A stretch of 64,000 nt of DNA from Sandaracinaceae bacterium. Its GTDB lineage: Bacteria > Myxococcota_A > Polyangia > Polyangiales > JAFGIB01. The notes under the pieces were generated by a model that was not told the DNA's origin, did not search any database, and saw nothing but the letters and a program-made list of their open reading frames with translations. Numbering within the stretch: position 1 is the stretch's first letter; each line of letters begins with the position of its first letter. Shown piece after piece: positions 19,178-27,367 of this stretch. The position numbers were made by a program, and so were the translations under genes. The stretch covers positions 1 to 64,000 of the forward strand of contig JADGRF010000034.1 in NCBI GenBank assembly GCA_017881055.1. Direction: 5' to 3'.

Positions 19178-19261
19178 TAGCCGAAGTCGGAGTCGAACCG
19201 ACACGCCCTTGCGGGCACTGGATTTTGAGTCCAGCGCGTCTGCCAGTTCCGCCATTCGGCC
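19178..19261 (-). tRNA. tRNA-Leu (anticodon CAA)
   Basis: An 84-nt class II tRNA. The anticodon stem CTGGA/TCCAG encloses the loop CTCAAAA, giving anticodon CAA. The long variable arm is TGCCCGCAAGGGCG, the T-arm is GTCGG-TTCGACT-CCGAC, and the discriminator is A73. The acceptor stem is GGCCGAA with TTCGGCT, leaving a G1-U72 wobble as the first pair. CCA is not encoded (ACCC follows). A TATAGT -10 box lies at 19275-19280, about 13 nt before the mature 5' end. Confidence 0.95.
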
Positions 19262-19323
19262 AGCAGCGGGCGCGACTATACAATCTTTTTCAGAGACCGC
19301 CAGCGCGTTGCGCAGACCGGCTT

Positions 19324-20190
19324 CTACGGTGCGAACTCGACGTTCACGCGGTGCGGAATGATGCCAGCGGCGGCGCCGCGCTCCATCAAGTCGACGATGG
19401 CGCGGCGCCCGAGTTCGCCGTAGTCGAGTGTGTCCTGATTCGCGTACATCGCGAGGTAGCGATCGAACAGCGCTCGCTCACGGGGCACACCCGGGCGCTC
19501 CTCGACCGAGAGCAGATGAGAGAGCACTTCGTCGCGATGCTCGAGCGCGTAGCGAATCGAGTCGCGCAGGATCGCGGAGACCTCGGCGATCACCTGCGGC
19601 CCAAGCGCGCGTGCGATCACGTTGCCGCCCAAAGGTAGCGGCAGCCCGGCGAGCGCCTGCCAGGCTTCGCCCAGCTCGAGCACGCGTGAGAGTCCCTCCC
19701 GCTCGTAGAGCAAGCGACCTTCGTGGATCAGCAGCGCAGCGTCGACTTCGCCGCTCTTCAGCGCTTCCCACGCGCGCGAAAACGGTGCGACCGGCACGAT
19801 CACCGGCGTGAAGTCCGGGACCAACAACCGAAGCACGAGGTAGGCGGAAGTGCGAAGCCCAGGCACACCGATCCGCAGGCCGCGCAGCTTTTCCTGCGTG
19901 AACGCGTGTGGCGCAACCACCACCGGCCCGTAGCCGACACCGACGCTTCCACCATGCGGCAAGAGCAAATAACGATCGGCAAGATAGGCGTACTGATGGA
20001 TCGATACCGCGCTCACGTGCGGCGCCTGCGCGCCTTCCGCAGCACGATTCAACGCTTCGGTGTCGGCGCGCTCGCGCAGGAAGTGATACCCGCGCGGATC
20101 GACGCGACCGTGCGCGATGGCCCAAAACATGAACGCATCGTCCGTGTCGGGACTGTAGGCAACTCGAATCTCGCGCGCGGTTTCAGACAC
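19324..20190 (-). CDS. MqnA/MqnD-family menaquinone (futalosine pathway) protein
   Basis: 288 residues. VAYSPDTDDAFMFWAIAHG at residue 10 is the MqnD-like start (1,4-dihydroxy-6-naphthoate synthase), and GPVVVAPHAF, KLRGLRIGVPG and ALLIHEGRLLYEREGL match the periplasmic-binding-protein fold of this family. It would act late in the futalosine pathway, but deltaproteobacterial members of the MqnA/D/SBP family are diverse, so the exact step is uncertain. The GTG start has a weak TTGCCG/TACACG promoter close upstream. Confidence 0.78.
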   Translation of the reverse strand: MSETAREIRVAYSPDTDDAFMFWAIAHGRVDPRGYHFLRERADTEALNRAAEGAQAPHVSAVSIHQYAYLADRYLLLPHGGSVGVGYGPVVVAPHAFTQEKLRGLRIGVPGLRTSAYLVLRLLVPDFTPVIVPVAPFSRAWEALKSGEVDAALLIHEGRLLYEREGLSRVLELGEAWQALAGLPLPLGGNVIARALGPQVIAEVSAILRDSIRYALEHRDEVLSHLLSVEERPGVPRERALFDRYLAMYANQDTLDYGELGRRAIVDLMERGAAAGIIPHRVNVEFAP

Positions 20191-20227
20191 GCTGGCCGTG
20201 TAGCCCCATTCTGTCGCGCCGGCAACG

Positions 20228-20257
20228 TTGACCGCGTGACTGCAACTTCGCTAGGCT
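20228..20257 (+). promoter_or_regulatory. Promoter for the cupredoxin-like gene
   Basis: TTGACC (20228-20233), an 18-bp spacer and TAGGCT (20252-20257). The -10 box ends 10 nt before the GTG at 20268, leaving only a few nucleotides of leader and no Shine-Dalgarno. Confidence 0.5.
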
Positions 20258-20267
20258 CCTCCTTCGC

Positions 20268-21026
20268 GTGTTCGATTCGCAGCAAGGAAAACGTCGCCGT
20301 CTTCGCGGGCAGCTCCACGCCGGGACCGCGTTGAGCTTGGCCGCGCTCAGCTCGGTGCTCTGCGCCGGCGCCCTTGCCGCCGACGTGCGCGGACAGCTCG
20401 TGCTCGGTAGCTACCATGCGCCGGCACCCGCAAAGCCGCCCCGGCCTGCGTACAACTGGCAGATCGAAAACGGCGTGAAGGAAGTCGCACGCGATCGCGT
20501 GTCGCCGTCGCGCGAGCTGGCCGTGGTGCTCGTCGGTTCGGGCGCGGCCAAGGCGCCGGATCGGATCGAGGTCGCGGTCTCGGGCGGCTCGCTCCTGCCG
20601 TCGACGGTGTGCGTGCGCACTGGAACGACCGTGCGCATCCGCAACGACGACGAGATCGGGCACGAAGTTTATGCGGAAGGCCTCGACGGCTTCTCGCCTG
20701 AAGCCACCTCGCCAAAAGCAATCCGCTCCGTGAACTTGCAGAAGCCCGGGAGCTGGCCGCTGCTCGATCGACTCGCGCCGCATGCGCGTGGCGAGCTGCA
20801 CGTATTGCCGGACCTGATCGCCGTCGCAAAAGTGGAAGCCAACGGAAACTACACGTTCAGCGACATCGCACCCGGCAAGTACACGCTGGAGGTGTTCCAC
20901 GGCGCGAGCATGGTGGCCTCGAAGGCGATCGAGGTCGGCGACAAAGCGTTGACCGTCGATCCCACGGTGCTCACGGCGCCAGCGGTCGCTACACCGAGCG
21001 CGCCCGCAGCGAGCCCGGGCAAGTAG
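20268..21026 (+). CDS. Secreted cupredoxin-like protein
   Basis: 252 residues with a signal peptide (LSLAALSSVLCAGALAADV). The core has a plastocyanin/cupredoxin-like strand pattern: LLPSTVCVRTGTTVRIRNDD then EIGHEVYAEGLDGFSPE, and later TFSDIAPGKYTLEVFHGAS, typical of methylamine-utilisation/plastocyanin-like or carboxypeptidase-regulatory folds. Only some copper ligands are evident (His and Cys are present but not in the classic C-x-H-x-M set), so metal binding is unproven. The C-terminus is Ala/Pro-rich and ends just before the MXAN_5187-like gene (9 nt). Confidence 0.72.
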   Translation: MFDSQQGKRRRLRGQLHAGTALSLAALSSVLCAGALAADVRGQLVLGSYHAPAPAKPPRPAYNWQIENGVKEVARDRVSPSRELAVVLVGSGAAKAPDRIEVAVSGGSLLPSTVCVRTGTTVRIRNDDEIGHEVYAEGLDGFSPEATSPKAIRSVNLQKPGSWPLLDRLAPHARGELHVLPDLIAVAKVEANGNYTFSDIAPGKYTLEVFHGASMVASKAIEVGDKALTVDPTVLTAPAVATPSAPAASPGK

Positions 21027-21035
21027 AACTTCCCT

Positions 21036-22688
21036 ATGTTGCTTTCGAGATTTTGGTACATCTTCTTGGCCGTTGCAGCTGCGGTCGCTGCAGGCTCCGC
21101 GATGCTCGCGCAGGGCATCATCAACACGAAGGCAACCGACGCGGTAAGCGACGAGCTACGCCGCGATCGCGTCGAGCTCGACGCCCTGCTGCGCCTCGAA
21201 GCGCGTGCGCGTCTGGATCGCATCGGCTTCATCACGGTCGACAACAAGCTCGGCGCGCTGCTCAAGCAAGCCACGGGCGTCAGCGACGAGAAGCAGCTCG
21301 CCAAGCTGAGCGGCGACACCAAAGACGTGCTGCGCGGGCACGTCGCGCGCATGGTGGAAGCGGCCGGCGACAGCGCGAAAGAAGCCGACCTCGCGCCGGA
21401 CATCGGGTTCGCGCTCGACGCCGACGGCCGCGTGATCGCGCAGCTCGGCCCGCTCGAGGTGAATCCACCCGGCGCAAGCCTCGCCACGTACCCGCTCGTA
21501 GATCGCGCGCTGCACGGCTACTTGCGCGACGACGTCTGGGTCTACGACCGCCGCGTATATCGCATGGCGGCGCGGCCCGTGCTGTACGGCGGTGAGTACG
21601 TCGGCGCGATCATGCACGGCTACAAGTTCGACAACGCGTTCGCCGAGAAGCTCTCGCAAGCGCTCGGCGGCAGCACGCTCGCGTTCTTCTACGGCACCAA
21701 CGTGCTCGCGAGCTTCGCGCCCGCGGAAGGCGGCGCGGCGATCGCAGAGCTCTCGGCCCCGCTCACGCAAGCGCTCGCCGACGAGCACCTGAAGAACGGC
21801 GAGGCCACGCTGCCGCAGGCGCTGCAATCCGGCGGTCGCGCCGTGTACTCGCTGATCGTCGGCGGCGGTGCGCTCGCGAACGTCGGCTACGCCATCGCGC
21901 GCCCGCTGCACTTGGTGGCGAGCCCGCTCGAGCCTCTGCAGAAGGCGTCGTCGCAGGACGTGCAGGCGCTGCCGTTGCCGATCCTGGGTGGCGTTGCGTT
22001 CGCGGCCGCGCTGCTCGGCCTGCTGTTCGTCTACTTGGAGCGCGATCAGCCATACAAGAAGCTGCTTGCCAAGATCGAAGAGATCAGCAAGGGCGAGCGT
22101 GATCGCTTGCTCGTCACGGAATGGCGCGGCCTGTATCGAAAGCTGACCGATCAGATCAACCAGGCGATCGACAAGTCCGTCGAGAAGGCCGCCGAGCTCG
22201 CGCCGACCTCCAAGAAGAAAGCGAACCTGGACGAGATCTTGGGGCCGACACCGCAGAGCAGCGTCGAGCCGTACTTCGGTTTCGCCGACCACGCAGGCGC
22301 CGCCTCGGCGCCCGCAGCACCGCCGGCACCCGCACCGCGTTCGGCACCGAACCCGCCGCCGCGCGCTGCGCCCGCGATGCCAACCCCGAAGCTCGCCACG
22401 GCTACACCTGCGGCCACCCCCGCCACGATGTCGATGCCGGTGAGCCCTGCAGCTGATGGCGCCGAGTTCGACGAGGCCGCGCACTTCCGCGAGGTCTACG
22501 AGCAGTATGTCGCGCAGCGTCGTGACTGCGGCGAGGCCACCGAAGGCCTGAGCTACGAGAAGTTCGAAGGCACGCTGATCAAGACGCGCGATCAGGTGCT
22601 GGCCAAGCATCCGGCGAAGGCCGTTCGCTTCACCGTCTACGTCAAAGAAGGCAAGGCCGCGCTCAAGGCTTCACCCTTGAAGAAGTAA
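21036..22688 (+). CDS. MXAN_5187-family membrane sensor-like protein
   Basis: 550 residues. Transmembrane helix 1 (FWYIFLAVAAAVAAGSAML) is followed by a periplasmic domain of about 260 residues resembling a CACHE-type sensor (RPVLYGGEYVGAIMHGYKF), helix 2 (LPILGGVAFAAALLGLLFVYL), and a short HAMP-like cytoplasmic stretch. A Pro/Ala linker leads to a C-terminal domain, residues about 470-545 (EVYEQYVAQRRDCGEATEGL). This C-terminal domain is characteristic of a myxobacterial MXAN_5187-type family, a recollection I hold with moderate confidence. It has no kinase or methyl-accepting domain. It follows the cupredoxin gene by 9 nt, so the two may work together. Confidence 0.7.
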   Translation: MLLSRFWYIFLAVAAAVAAGSAMLAQGIINTKATDAVSDELRRDRVELDALLRLEARARLDRIGFITVDNKLGALLKQATGVSDEKQLAKLSGDTKDVLRGHVARMVEAAGDSAKEADLAPDIGFALDADGRVIAQLGPLEVNPPGASLATYPLVDRALHGYLRDDVWVYDRRVYRMAARPVLYGGEYVGAIMHGYKFDNAFAEKLSQALGGSTLAFFYGTNVLASFAPAEGGAAIAELSAPLTQALADEHLKNGEATLPQALQSGGRAVYSLIVGGGALANVGYAIARPLHLVASPLEPLQKASSQDVQALPLPILGGVAFAAALLGLLFVYLERDQPYKKLLAKIEEISKGERDRLLVTEWRGLYRKLTDQINQAIDKSVEKAAELAPTSKKKANLDEILGPTPQSSVEPYFGFADHAGAASAPAAPPAPAPRSAPNPPPRAAPAMPTPKLATATPAATPATMSMPVSPAADGAEFDEAAHFREVYEQYVAQRRDCGEATEGLSYEKFEGTLIKTRDQVLAKHPAKAVRFTVYVKEGKAALKASPLKK

Positions 22689-22778
22689 CGGCGTCACGAG
22701 CCACGTCAGCAACGGCCGGAGCTGCAGCAGTCCGGGGCTCAAACCGAGCGCCAAGGCGTGCTAAAGCGCGCTCTACGA

Positions 22779-25607
22779 ATGGAAGCGTCGAACCCCGCCG
22801 TCTCGGTCGTGCTGCCGACGTTCAACGAGGCCGAATCGCTGCCCGTGATCGTGCCGCGGATCGTGGCGGCGCTGCGCGATGCAGGCATCGCGGGCGAAGT
22901 GATCGTGGTCGATGACAACTCCCCCGACGGCACCGCGGAGGTGGCCGAGAGGCTCGCGCTCGAATATCCCGTGCGCGTTCAGAAGCGCACGGGCGAGCGC
23001 GGCCTCGCAACCGCGGTGCTCGCCGGCTTCGCGATCTCCGAAGCGCCGGTCTGCGTCGTGATGGACGCCGACGGCAGCCACCCGGTCGACGCTCTGCCCG
23101 CGATGGTGCGGATGGTCGAACAGGACAAGGCCGACATCGTGGTCGGCAGCCGGCACGTGTCCGGCGGCGGCTCGCGCGACTGGCCCGTGTTCTCGCAGCT
23201 CAAGAGCAAGCTCGCAGCGGCGCTCTCGTTCGGCGTGACCAACATGACCGACCCGACGACGGGCTTCATGGCGCTGCGTCGCAGCTTGCTCGCGAACCTG
23301 AAGCTCGATCCCGTCGGTTGGAAGATCGTGCTCGAGATCGTAGTGAAGGCCGCGCCGGTGCGCGTCGCGGAAGTCCCGATCATCTTCACGGATCGCGAGC
23401 TCGGCGAGAGTAAGCAGAGCGCGCGCGTCTTCCTGGAGTACGCCTCGCACCTGACGAAGCTCTACGCGTATCGCTATCCCGCGCTCGCAGAGCTCGTGAA
23501 GTTCTGCGTGGTGGGTGTGATCGGCATGCTGGTCGATCTCACGACCGTGATCTCGCTCAAGGAGTGGCTCGGCCTCGACACACGCTTGTGTGCGGTGTTC
23601 GGCTTCGCGGTCGCCGTCACGAGCAATTTCGTGCTCAACCGCAAATACACGTTCCGGCAAGCGCGCGAGCTCCCTGTCTTGTTCTCGTACGTCACGTACG
23701 TCGGTACGAACTTGGCGGGCCTCGCCGTGCGCATGCTCGCGATCCAGGCCTTCATCGCGCTCGAAGGCATCGACGCAGGGCACGGGTACGTCGTCAGCAA
23801 CGTGATCGGCATCATGCTCGCGACGCTGCTCAACTTCGTCGGCGCCAAGTTCTTCGCGTTCGACCCGCAGCGCCTCGATGCGACCGACGTAAACACGAGC
23901 CGCGACAGCGGACCCGACGGCGCAAGAGCGCGCAGCCTCACGCTGCCTCCGCTCGTGCTCGCGTTCTTCGTGCTCAGCGCCGGCTACGCATTCGCGAGCG
24001 GCGTGCTGCGCCCGGAGCTGAGCATGCCCGACGAAGGCGTGAACGTGACCATGGCGCAGAACATTCGGCACAGCCGCGAGCTGTTCGTGCGGCCCTCGGT
24101 ATATCCCGGCGGCCGCGCCGATTGGCGCACGGAAGACCTGCCCGCGCTCGGCAACCTGCCCTGCTATCCGCTGCTGCTCTCGCTCACGCCTGCGCGCACC
24201 GGCCTGTCGGGCATGGCGCTCGTGTCGTTTGTCGCGCTGTGCGTGACGATCGTCTTCAGCGCGCGCCTGTGCGCGTTGGTCGATCCGAGCGCCGGCGTCT
24301 ACACGGCGCTGCTGATGGCCGCCTCGCCGGCGCTGCTCTCGGAGTTTCGCCGCATCGAATACGAACCGGTGCTCACGGCGTTCGGTGCCGCCGGCTTGTT
24401 CTGGTTCGTGCGCGGTGCGCTCGCGCGTGCGCGCCTGCGGTGTTTCATCGGGGGCGCATGCCTCGGTCTGGCGTTTCTGACGAAGCTCTGGCTGATCGTG
24501 CCGTACGCGTTCGCGCTGTTTGCATTCTGCGTGGTCGAAGCGGCTGCCGTGCGAAGAGATGGCGCATCCACGGGCTTACGGCGCAGCGTAGCCTTCGGCG
24601 CGCTCGGCTTTTTGCTGCTCGCGAGCGCACACGTTTCATTCGTGGCGATCGTCGCGCCGAGCGACCTGCCTCTTTGGCTTTCGCACGTGTACCTGGGCAT
24701 CTTCAGCGGCCAAGGCGTGACGGGCGACAAGCTGAGCGCGCTCACGCGCTACGCGGAGCAAAGTCGGTCGGCGTTCTACTATCCGCTCGCGCTCTACCGC
24801 GATCACTTCTTCCTCGCACCGCTCGTGCTCTTCGGCCTCGGTGAAGCGCTGCGAGCTCCGTCACGGCGCGCCGCCCGCGTGCTCGCGTTGATTGCAGGCG
24901 CGCTGGCAGCCTTGGTGGCGCTCTCGGTGCCGGCGGTGAAGACCACCGAGTACTCGCTCGCAGTCCAACCGTTCCTGTACATGCTCGCTGGGCTCTGTCT
25001 GGCCGCGCTGGCGAACGCGCCGCAGAAGATGCAGCCAGCGGCGCGCGGGCAGGTCCGGCTCGGTATGGCGTGGTGTGTCGCGTCAGGTTTGCTGGTCCCG
25101 CTCGCGCGCCTGCTGACGCTAGCTCCGACTCTTCCGGCTTGGTACCTGCTGGCGCACCCGTTCGGCATGCTGCTCGTGGCGCTACTCGGCGTCACGTGGC
25201 TGAAACGCCGGTCGCTCGCAGCGCTGCCGGTCCTGCTCGGGGTCGGCCTGGTCGCCTTCGCGGCGGCGGAACGCCTCGTGGCCCCGGCCCCACCGTACCA
25301 AGCCATTGCAGCCGCGCTCGCCCCGCACCTTTCCGCCTCACCCGGGGCATATCCGAGCTTCCTGGCCCGGGACCACGAGCTGCTCCAGGGCTACCTGGGC
25401 CGCAGCGGCATTGGCTTCGACCAACTCCCACTGCAGCCGGAGGAGCAGCTCACACGCGATCTCGGACTGGCGGGATTCGTGTTCACCCCGGACGACACGC
25501 TCGGCCGAGAGCCACGCTCGCAAGCCGCGCAGCGCTGGCTTCTGGCACACGGCCACGAGCTGTCCGGGCCGTGGTCCAAGAGCGGCTATCGGGTCCTGGT
25601 GCGGTAG
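22779..25607 (+). CDS. Polyprenol-phosphate mannose synthase / GtrA / GT-C glycosyltransferase fusion
   Basis: 942 residues with three modules. Residues about 8-225 are a GT2 dolichol-phosphate-mannose-synthase domain (VSVVLPTFNEAESLPVIVPR, VVMDADGSHP, SRHVSGGGSRDW, TTGFMALRR). Residues about 235-365 are a GtrA-type four-helix flippase (VKFCVVGVIGMLVDLTTVIS, SNFVLNRKYTF). Residues about 385-930 are a multi-spanning GT-C/ArnT-like transferase (MPDEGVNVTMAQN, NLPCYPLLL). One protein could therefore make, move and transfer a polyprenol-linked sugar. I chose the ATG at 22779; a GTG 21 nt upstream is an alternative. The DPM-GtrA fusion is known, while the third module is unusual. Confidence 0.88.
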   Translation: MEASNPAVSVVLPTFNEAESLPVIVPRIVAALRDAGIAGEVIVVDDNSPDGTAEVAERLALEYPVRVQKRTGERGLATAVLAGFAISEAPVCVVMDADGSHPVDALPAMVRMVEQDKADIVVGSRHVSGGGSRDWPVFSQLKSKLAAALSFGVTNMTDPTTGFMALRRSLLANLKLDPVGWKIVLEIVVKAAPVRVAEVPIIFTDRELGESKQSARVFLEYASHLTKLYAYRYPALAELVKFCVVGVIGMLVDLTTVISLKEWLGLDTRLCAVFGFAVAVTSNFVLNRKYTFRQARELPVLFSYVTYVGTNLAGLAVRMLAIQAFIALEGIDAGHGYVVSNVIGIMLATLLNFVGAKFFAFDPQRLDATDVNTSRDSGPDGARARSLTLPPLVLAFFVLSAGYAFASGVLRPELSMPDEGVNVTMAQNIRHSRELFVRPSVYPGGRADWRTEDLPALGNLPCYPLLLSLTPARTGLSGMALVSFVALCVTIVFSARLCALVDPSAGVYTALLMAASPALLSEFRRIEYEPVLTAFGAAGLFWFVRGALARARLRCFIGGACLGLAFLTKLWLIVPYAFALFAFCVVEAAAVRRDGASTGLRRSVAFGALGFLLLASAHVSFVAIVAPSDLPLWLSHVYLGIFSGQGVTGDKLSALTRYAEQSRSAFYYPLALYRDHFFLAPLVLFGLGEALRAPSRRAARVLALIAGALAALVALSVPAVKTTEYSLAVQPFLYMLAGLCLAALANAPQKMQPAARGQVRLGMAWCVASGLLVPLARLLTLAPTLPAWYLLAHPFGMLLVALLGVTWLKRRSLAALPVLLGVGLVAFAAAERLVAPAPPYQAIAAALAPHLSASPGAYPSFLARDHELLQGYLGRSGIGFDQLPLQPEEQLTRDLGLAGFVFTPDDTLGREPRSQAAQRWLLAHGHELSGPWSKSGYRVLVR

Positions 25608-25661
25608 TCGCGATGTACTAGTTGCGATCCCTGTTCTGCGCAGTTCGTGCAAATGTTTTTA

Positions 25662-25693
25662 CAGGTGGCGGTCGGCATGCCGGCGCTTACCTG
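25662..25693. promoter_or_regulatory. 32-bp imperfect palindrome, candidate activator site
   Basis: Outer arms CAGGT/ACCTG and a perfect 10-bp centre CGGCATGCCG (25673-25682). It lies about 120 bp upstream of the predicted start site of the sigma-54-type promoter at 25770, the usual place for an enhancer-binding protein. A terminator for the preceding gene is a possible alternative. Confidence 0.45.
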
Positions 25694-25769
25694 CAAGGCG
25701 AGGACGTAATCAAATGATCCCGCAGAGAAAACCCAATAGTTTCAATGCGGCAATATTTGAGCGCACCTT

Positions 25770-25785
25770 GGCATACCAGCTGCAT
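25770..25785 (+). promoter_or_regulatory. Sigma-54 (-24/-12) promoter
   Basis: TGGCATACCAGCTGCA has GG at 25771-25772 and GC at 25783-25784 with exactly 10 bp between, matching the -24/-12 consensus TGGCACG-N4-TTGCA at 13 of 16 positions counting the N4 spacer as matched. The predicted start is near 25796, followed by GGAGAAG and the ATG at 25813. Confidence 0.65.
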
Positions 25786-25812
25786 TGCTGGGCTCAGGAG
25801 TTGGAGAAGACC

Positions 25813-26136
25813 ATGACCCGCACACTTTCAACCTTTGTTCTCGCTGGCGCCCTCATTCTCGGAGGAACCGCAAGCGTCTTTGCCAAAGACAAGCTGCTCT
25901 CGGAGCAGGAGTTCGAAGCGCGTGCCCACCGAGCCGAGTGCTTGGCCGAGCGCGTACACCGCATTGAGACGTACCAACAGAAGCTGAACAAGCTGCGTTT
26001 TGGTCACGCCTGGCATCCGCGCGGTCCGAGCGTGAACGTGCCGGAGCTCAATCCGAACCTCGCCGGTAGCGCCATGGCGCTCCTGCTCGGCGGTGCTCTG
26101 GTCATCACGGGTCGTCGTCGTCGCACCGTGGTCTGA
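25813..26136 (+). CDS. Small exported protein with PEP-CTERM-like sorting tail
   Basis: 107 residues. The signal peptide (MTRTLSTFVLAGALILGGTA, cut near SVFA-KD) is followed by a short charged region with one cysteine. The C-terminus has VPELNPNLAGSAMALLLGGA, then VITGRRRR: a proline motif, a transmembrane helix and a basic tail. That tripartite tail resembles exosortase (PEP-CTERM) sorting signals, here with VPEL in place of PEP. It suggests attachment or export tied to surface polysaccharide, and the gene sits directly before rmlBACD. No exosortase gene is in the window. A strong GGAG precedes the ATG, and a terminator follows. Confidence 0.8.
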   Translation: MTRTLSTFVLAGALILGGTASVFAKDKLLSEQEFEARAHRAECLAERVHRIETYQQKLNKLRFGHAWHPRGPSVNVPELNPNLAGSAMALLLGGALVITGRRRRTVV

Positions 26137-26163
26137 CTCGTAACGGGCTTCTTCCTCCTCCTG

Positions 26164-26193
26164 AAAAGGGTGGCGCGTCTGCGTCACCCTTTT
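26164..26193 (+). terminator. Rho-independent terminator after the small exported protein
   Basis: A perfect 9-bp stem AAAAGGGTG/CACCCTTTT with a 12-nt loop, starting 27 nt after the stop codon. It is followed by AGCGTTTTG, a weak T-tract. Confidence 0.85.
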
Positions 26194-26284
26194 AGCGTTT
26201 TGACGCTCGCTGCAGGTGCGTGTCCGTCCCGCAAGCCCCGAGATTGACGCGCACGGGCCCGCGAATGCGCTAGATTGGTGGGCC

Positions 26285-27367
26285 ATGGATATCTTCGTCA
26301 CGGGCGGCGCCGGCTTCATCGGCTCCAACTTCCTGAACTTGCTCGTGCCTCGGCACCCAGAGCATCGCTTCATCAACGTCGACACGCTCACCTACGCGGC
26401 CAACCTAAAGAACTTGGTCTCGATTGCGGATCGGCCGAACTATCTGCTCGAGCGCGTAGACATCGCCGACCGTTCGGCCGTACGCGAGGTGTTTGCACGC
26501 TACAGCCCCCAGATCGTCGTGCATTTCGCGGCCGAGAGTCACGTGGACCGCAGCATCCACGCGCCGGACTCGTTCATCGAGACGAACATCACCGGAACCT
26601 TCAACCTACTGGAAGCGTTCCGCGCGCTGCCTGCCGGCACGGGCAAGCTGTTCCACCATGTCAGCACCGACGAGGTGTACGGCTCACTGGGCGAGAAGGG
26701 GCTCTTCACCGAGCAGACGGCGTACGACCCGTCGAGCCCGTACTCGGCGTCCAAGGCTTCCAGTGACCACCTCGTGCGCGCATACCACCGCACGTATGGC
26801 TTGCCAGCCAAGATCACCAACTGCTCGAACAACTACGGGCCGTATCAGTTCCCGGAGAAGCTCATCCCGCTGATCATCCTGAACGCCGCCGAACAGAAGC
26901 CGTTGCCGGTCTACGGCCAGGGCAGCAACGTACGCGACTGGCTGTACGTGGAAGATCACTGCGAAGCGATCTGGGCGGTGATGGAGAAGGGGCGACTCGG
27001 CCATACCTACAACGTCGGCGGCCGCAACGAGAAGAAGAACTTGGACGTGGTGAAGACCATCTGCAGCTTGGTCGCGCGTGAGCAAGGCGTCGCGGAGCAG
27101 ACACTGCTGGACTTGATTCGCTTCGTGCCGGATCGGCCCGGTCACGACCAGCGCTACGCCATCGACGCGAGCAAGGTGATCGCGGAGTGCGGCTGGAAGC
27201 CGAAGCGCGACTTCGAGAGCGGTATTCGCGACACGGTGCGCTGGTATCTGCAGAACGCCTCGTGGGTGAACGACGTGCGCTCGGGCGAATACCGTCAGTG
27301 GATCGAGACGAACTACGCGGCGCGGCAGACACAGAGCACACGCGAGACCACGGGAGGTACGCCGTGA
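26285..27367 (+). CDS. rmlB: dTDP-glucose 4,6-dehydratase RmlB
   Basis: 360 residues of the extended SDR family. It has the NAD motif [21 protein letters not shown] near residue 80, the catalytic STDEVYG block with [15 protein letters not shown] (Tyr/Lys), and [15 protein letters not shown]. It makes dTDP-4-keto-6-deoxyglucose. The ATG at 26285 lies 8 nt after a TAGATT -10 box, with no Shine-Dalgarno, suggesting a nearly leaderless mRNA. It is the first gene of rmlBACD, and its stop overlaps rmlA. Confidence 0.96.
   Translation: MDIFVTGGAGFIGSNFLNLLVPRHPEHRFINVDTLTYAANLKNLVSIADRPNYLLERVDIADRSAVREVFARYSPQIVVHFAAESHVDRSIHAPDSFIETNITGTFNLLEAFRALPAGTGKLFHHVSTDEVYGSLGEKGLFTEQTAYDPSSPYSASKASSDHLVRAYHRTYGLPAKITNCSNNYGPYQFPEKLIPLIILNAAEQKPLPVYGQGSNVRDWLYVEDHCEAIWAVMEKGRLGHTYNVGGRNEKKNLDVVKTICSLVAREQGVAEQTLLDLIRFVPDRPGHDQRYAIDASKVIAECGWKPKRDFESGIRDTVRWYLQNASWVNDVRSGEYRQWIETNYAARQTQSTRETTGGTP

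Noticed and set aside
25662..25693. Palindrome as a simple terminator of the glycosyltransferase fusion gene
   Set aside because: It has no T-tract and its distance to the sigma-54-type promoter suits an activator site better. I kept it as a regulatory candidate with low confidence rather than as a terminator.
26244..26276. TTGACG with TAGATT as a full promoter for rmlB
   Set aside because: The spacing between the boxes is 21 bp, too long for a standard sigma-70 promoter. Only the -10 box close to the start codon was kept as weak support.
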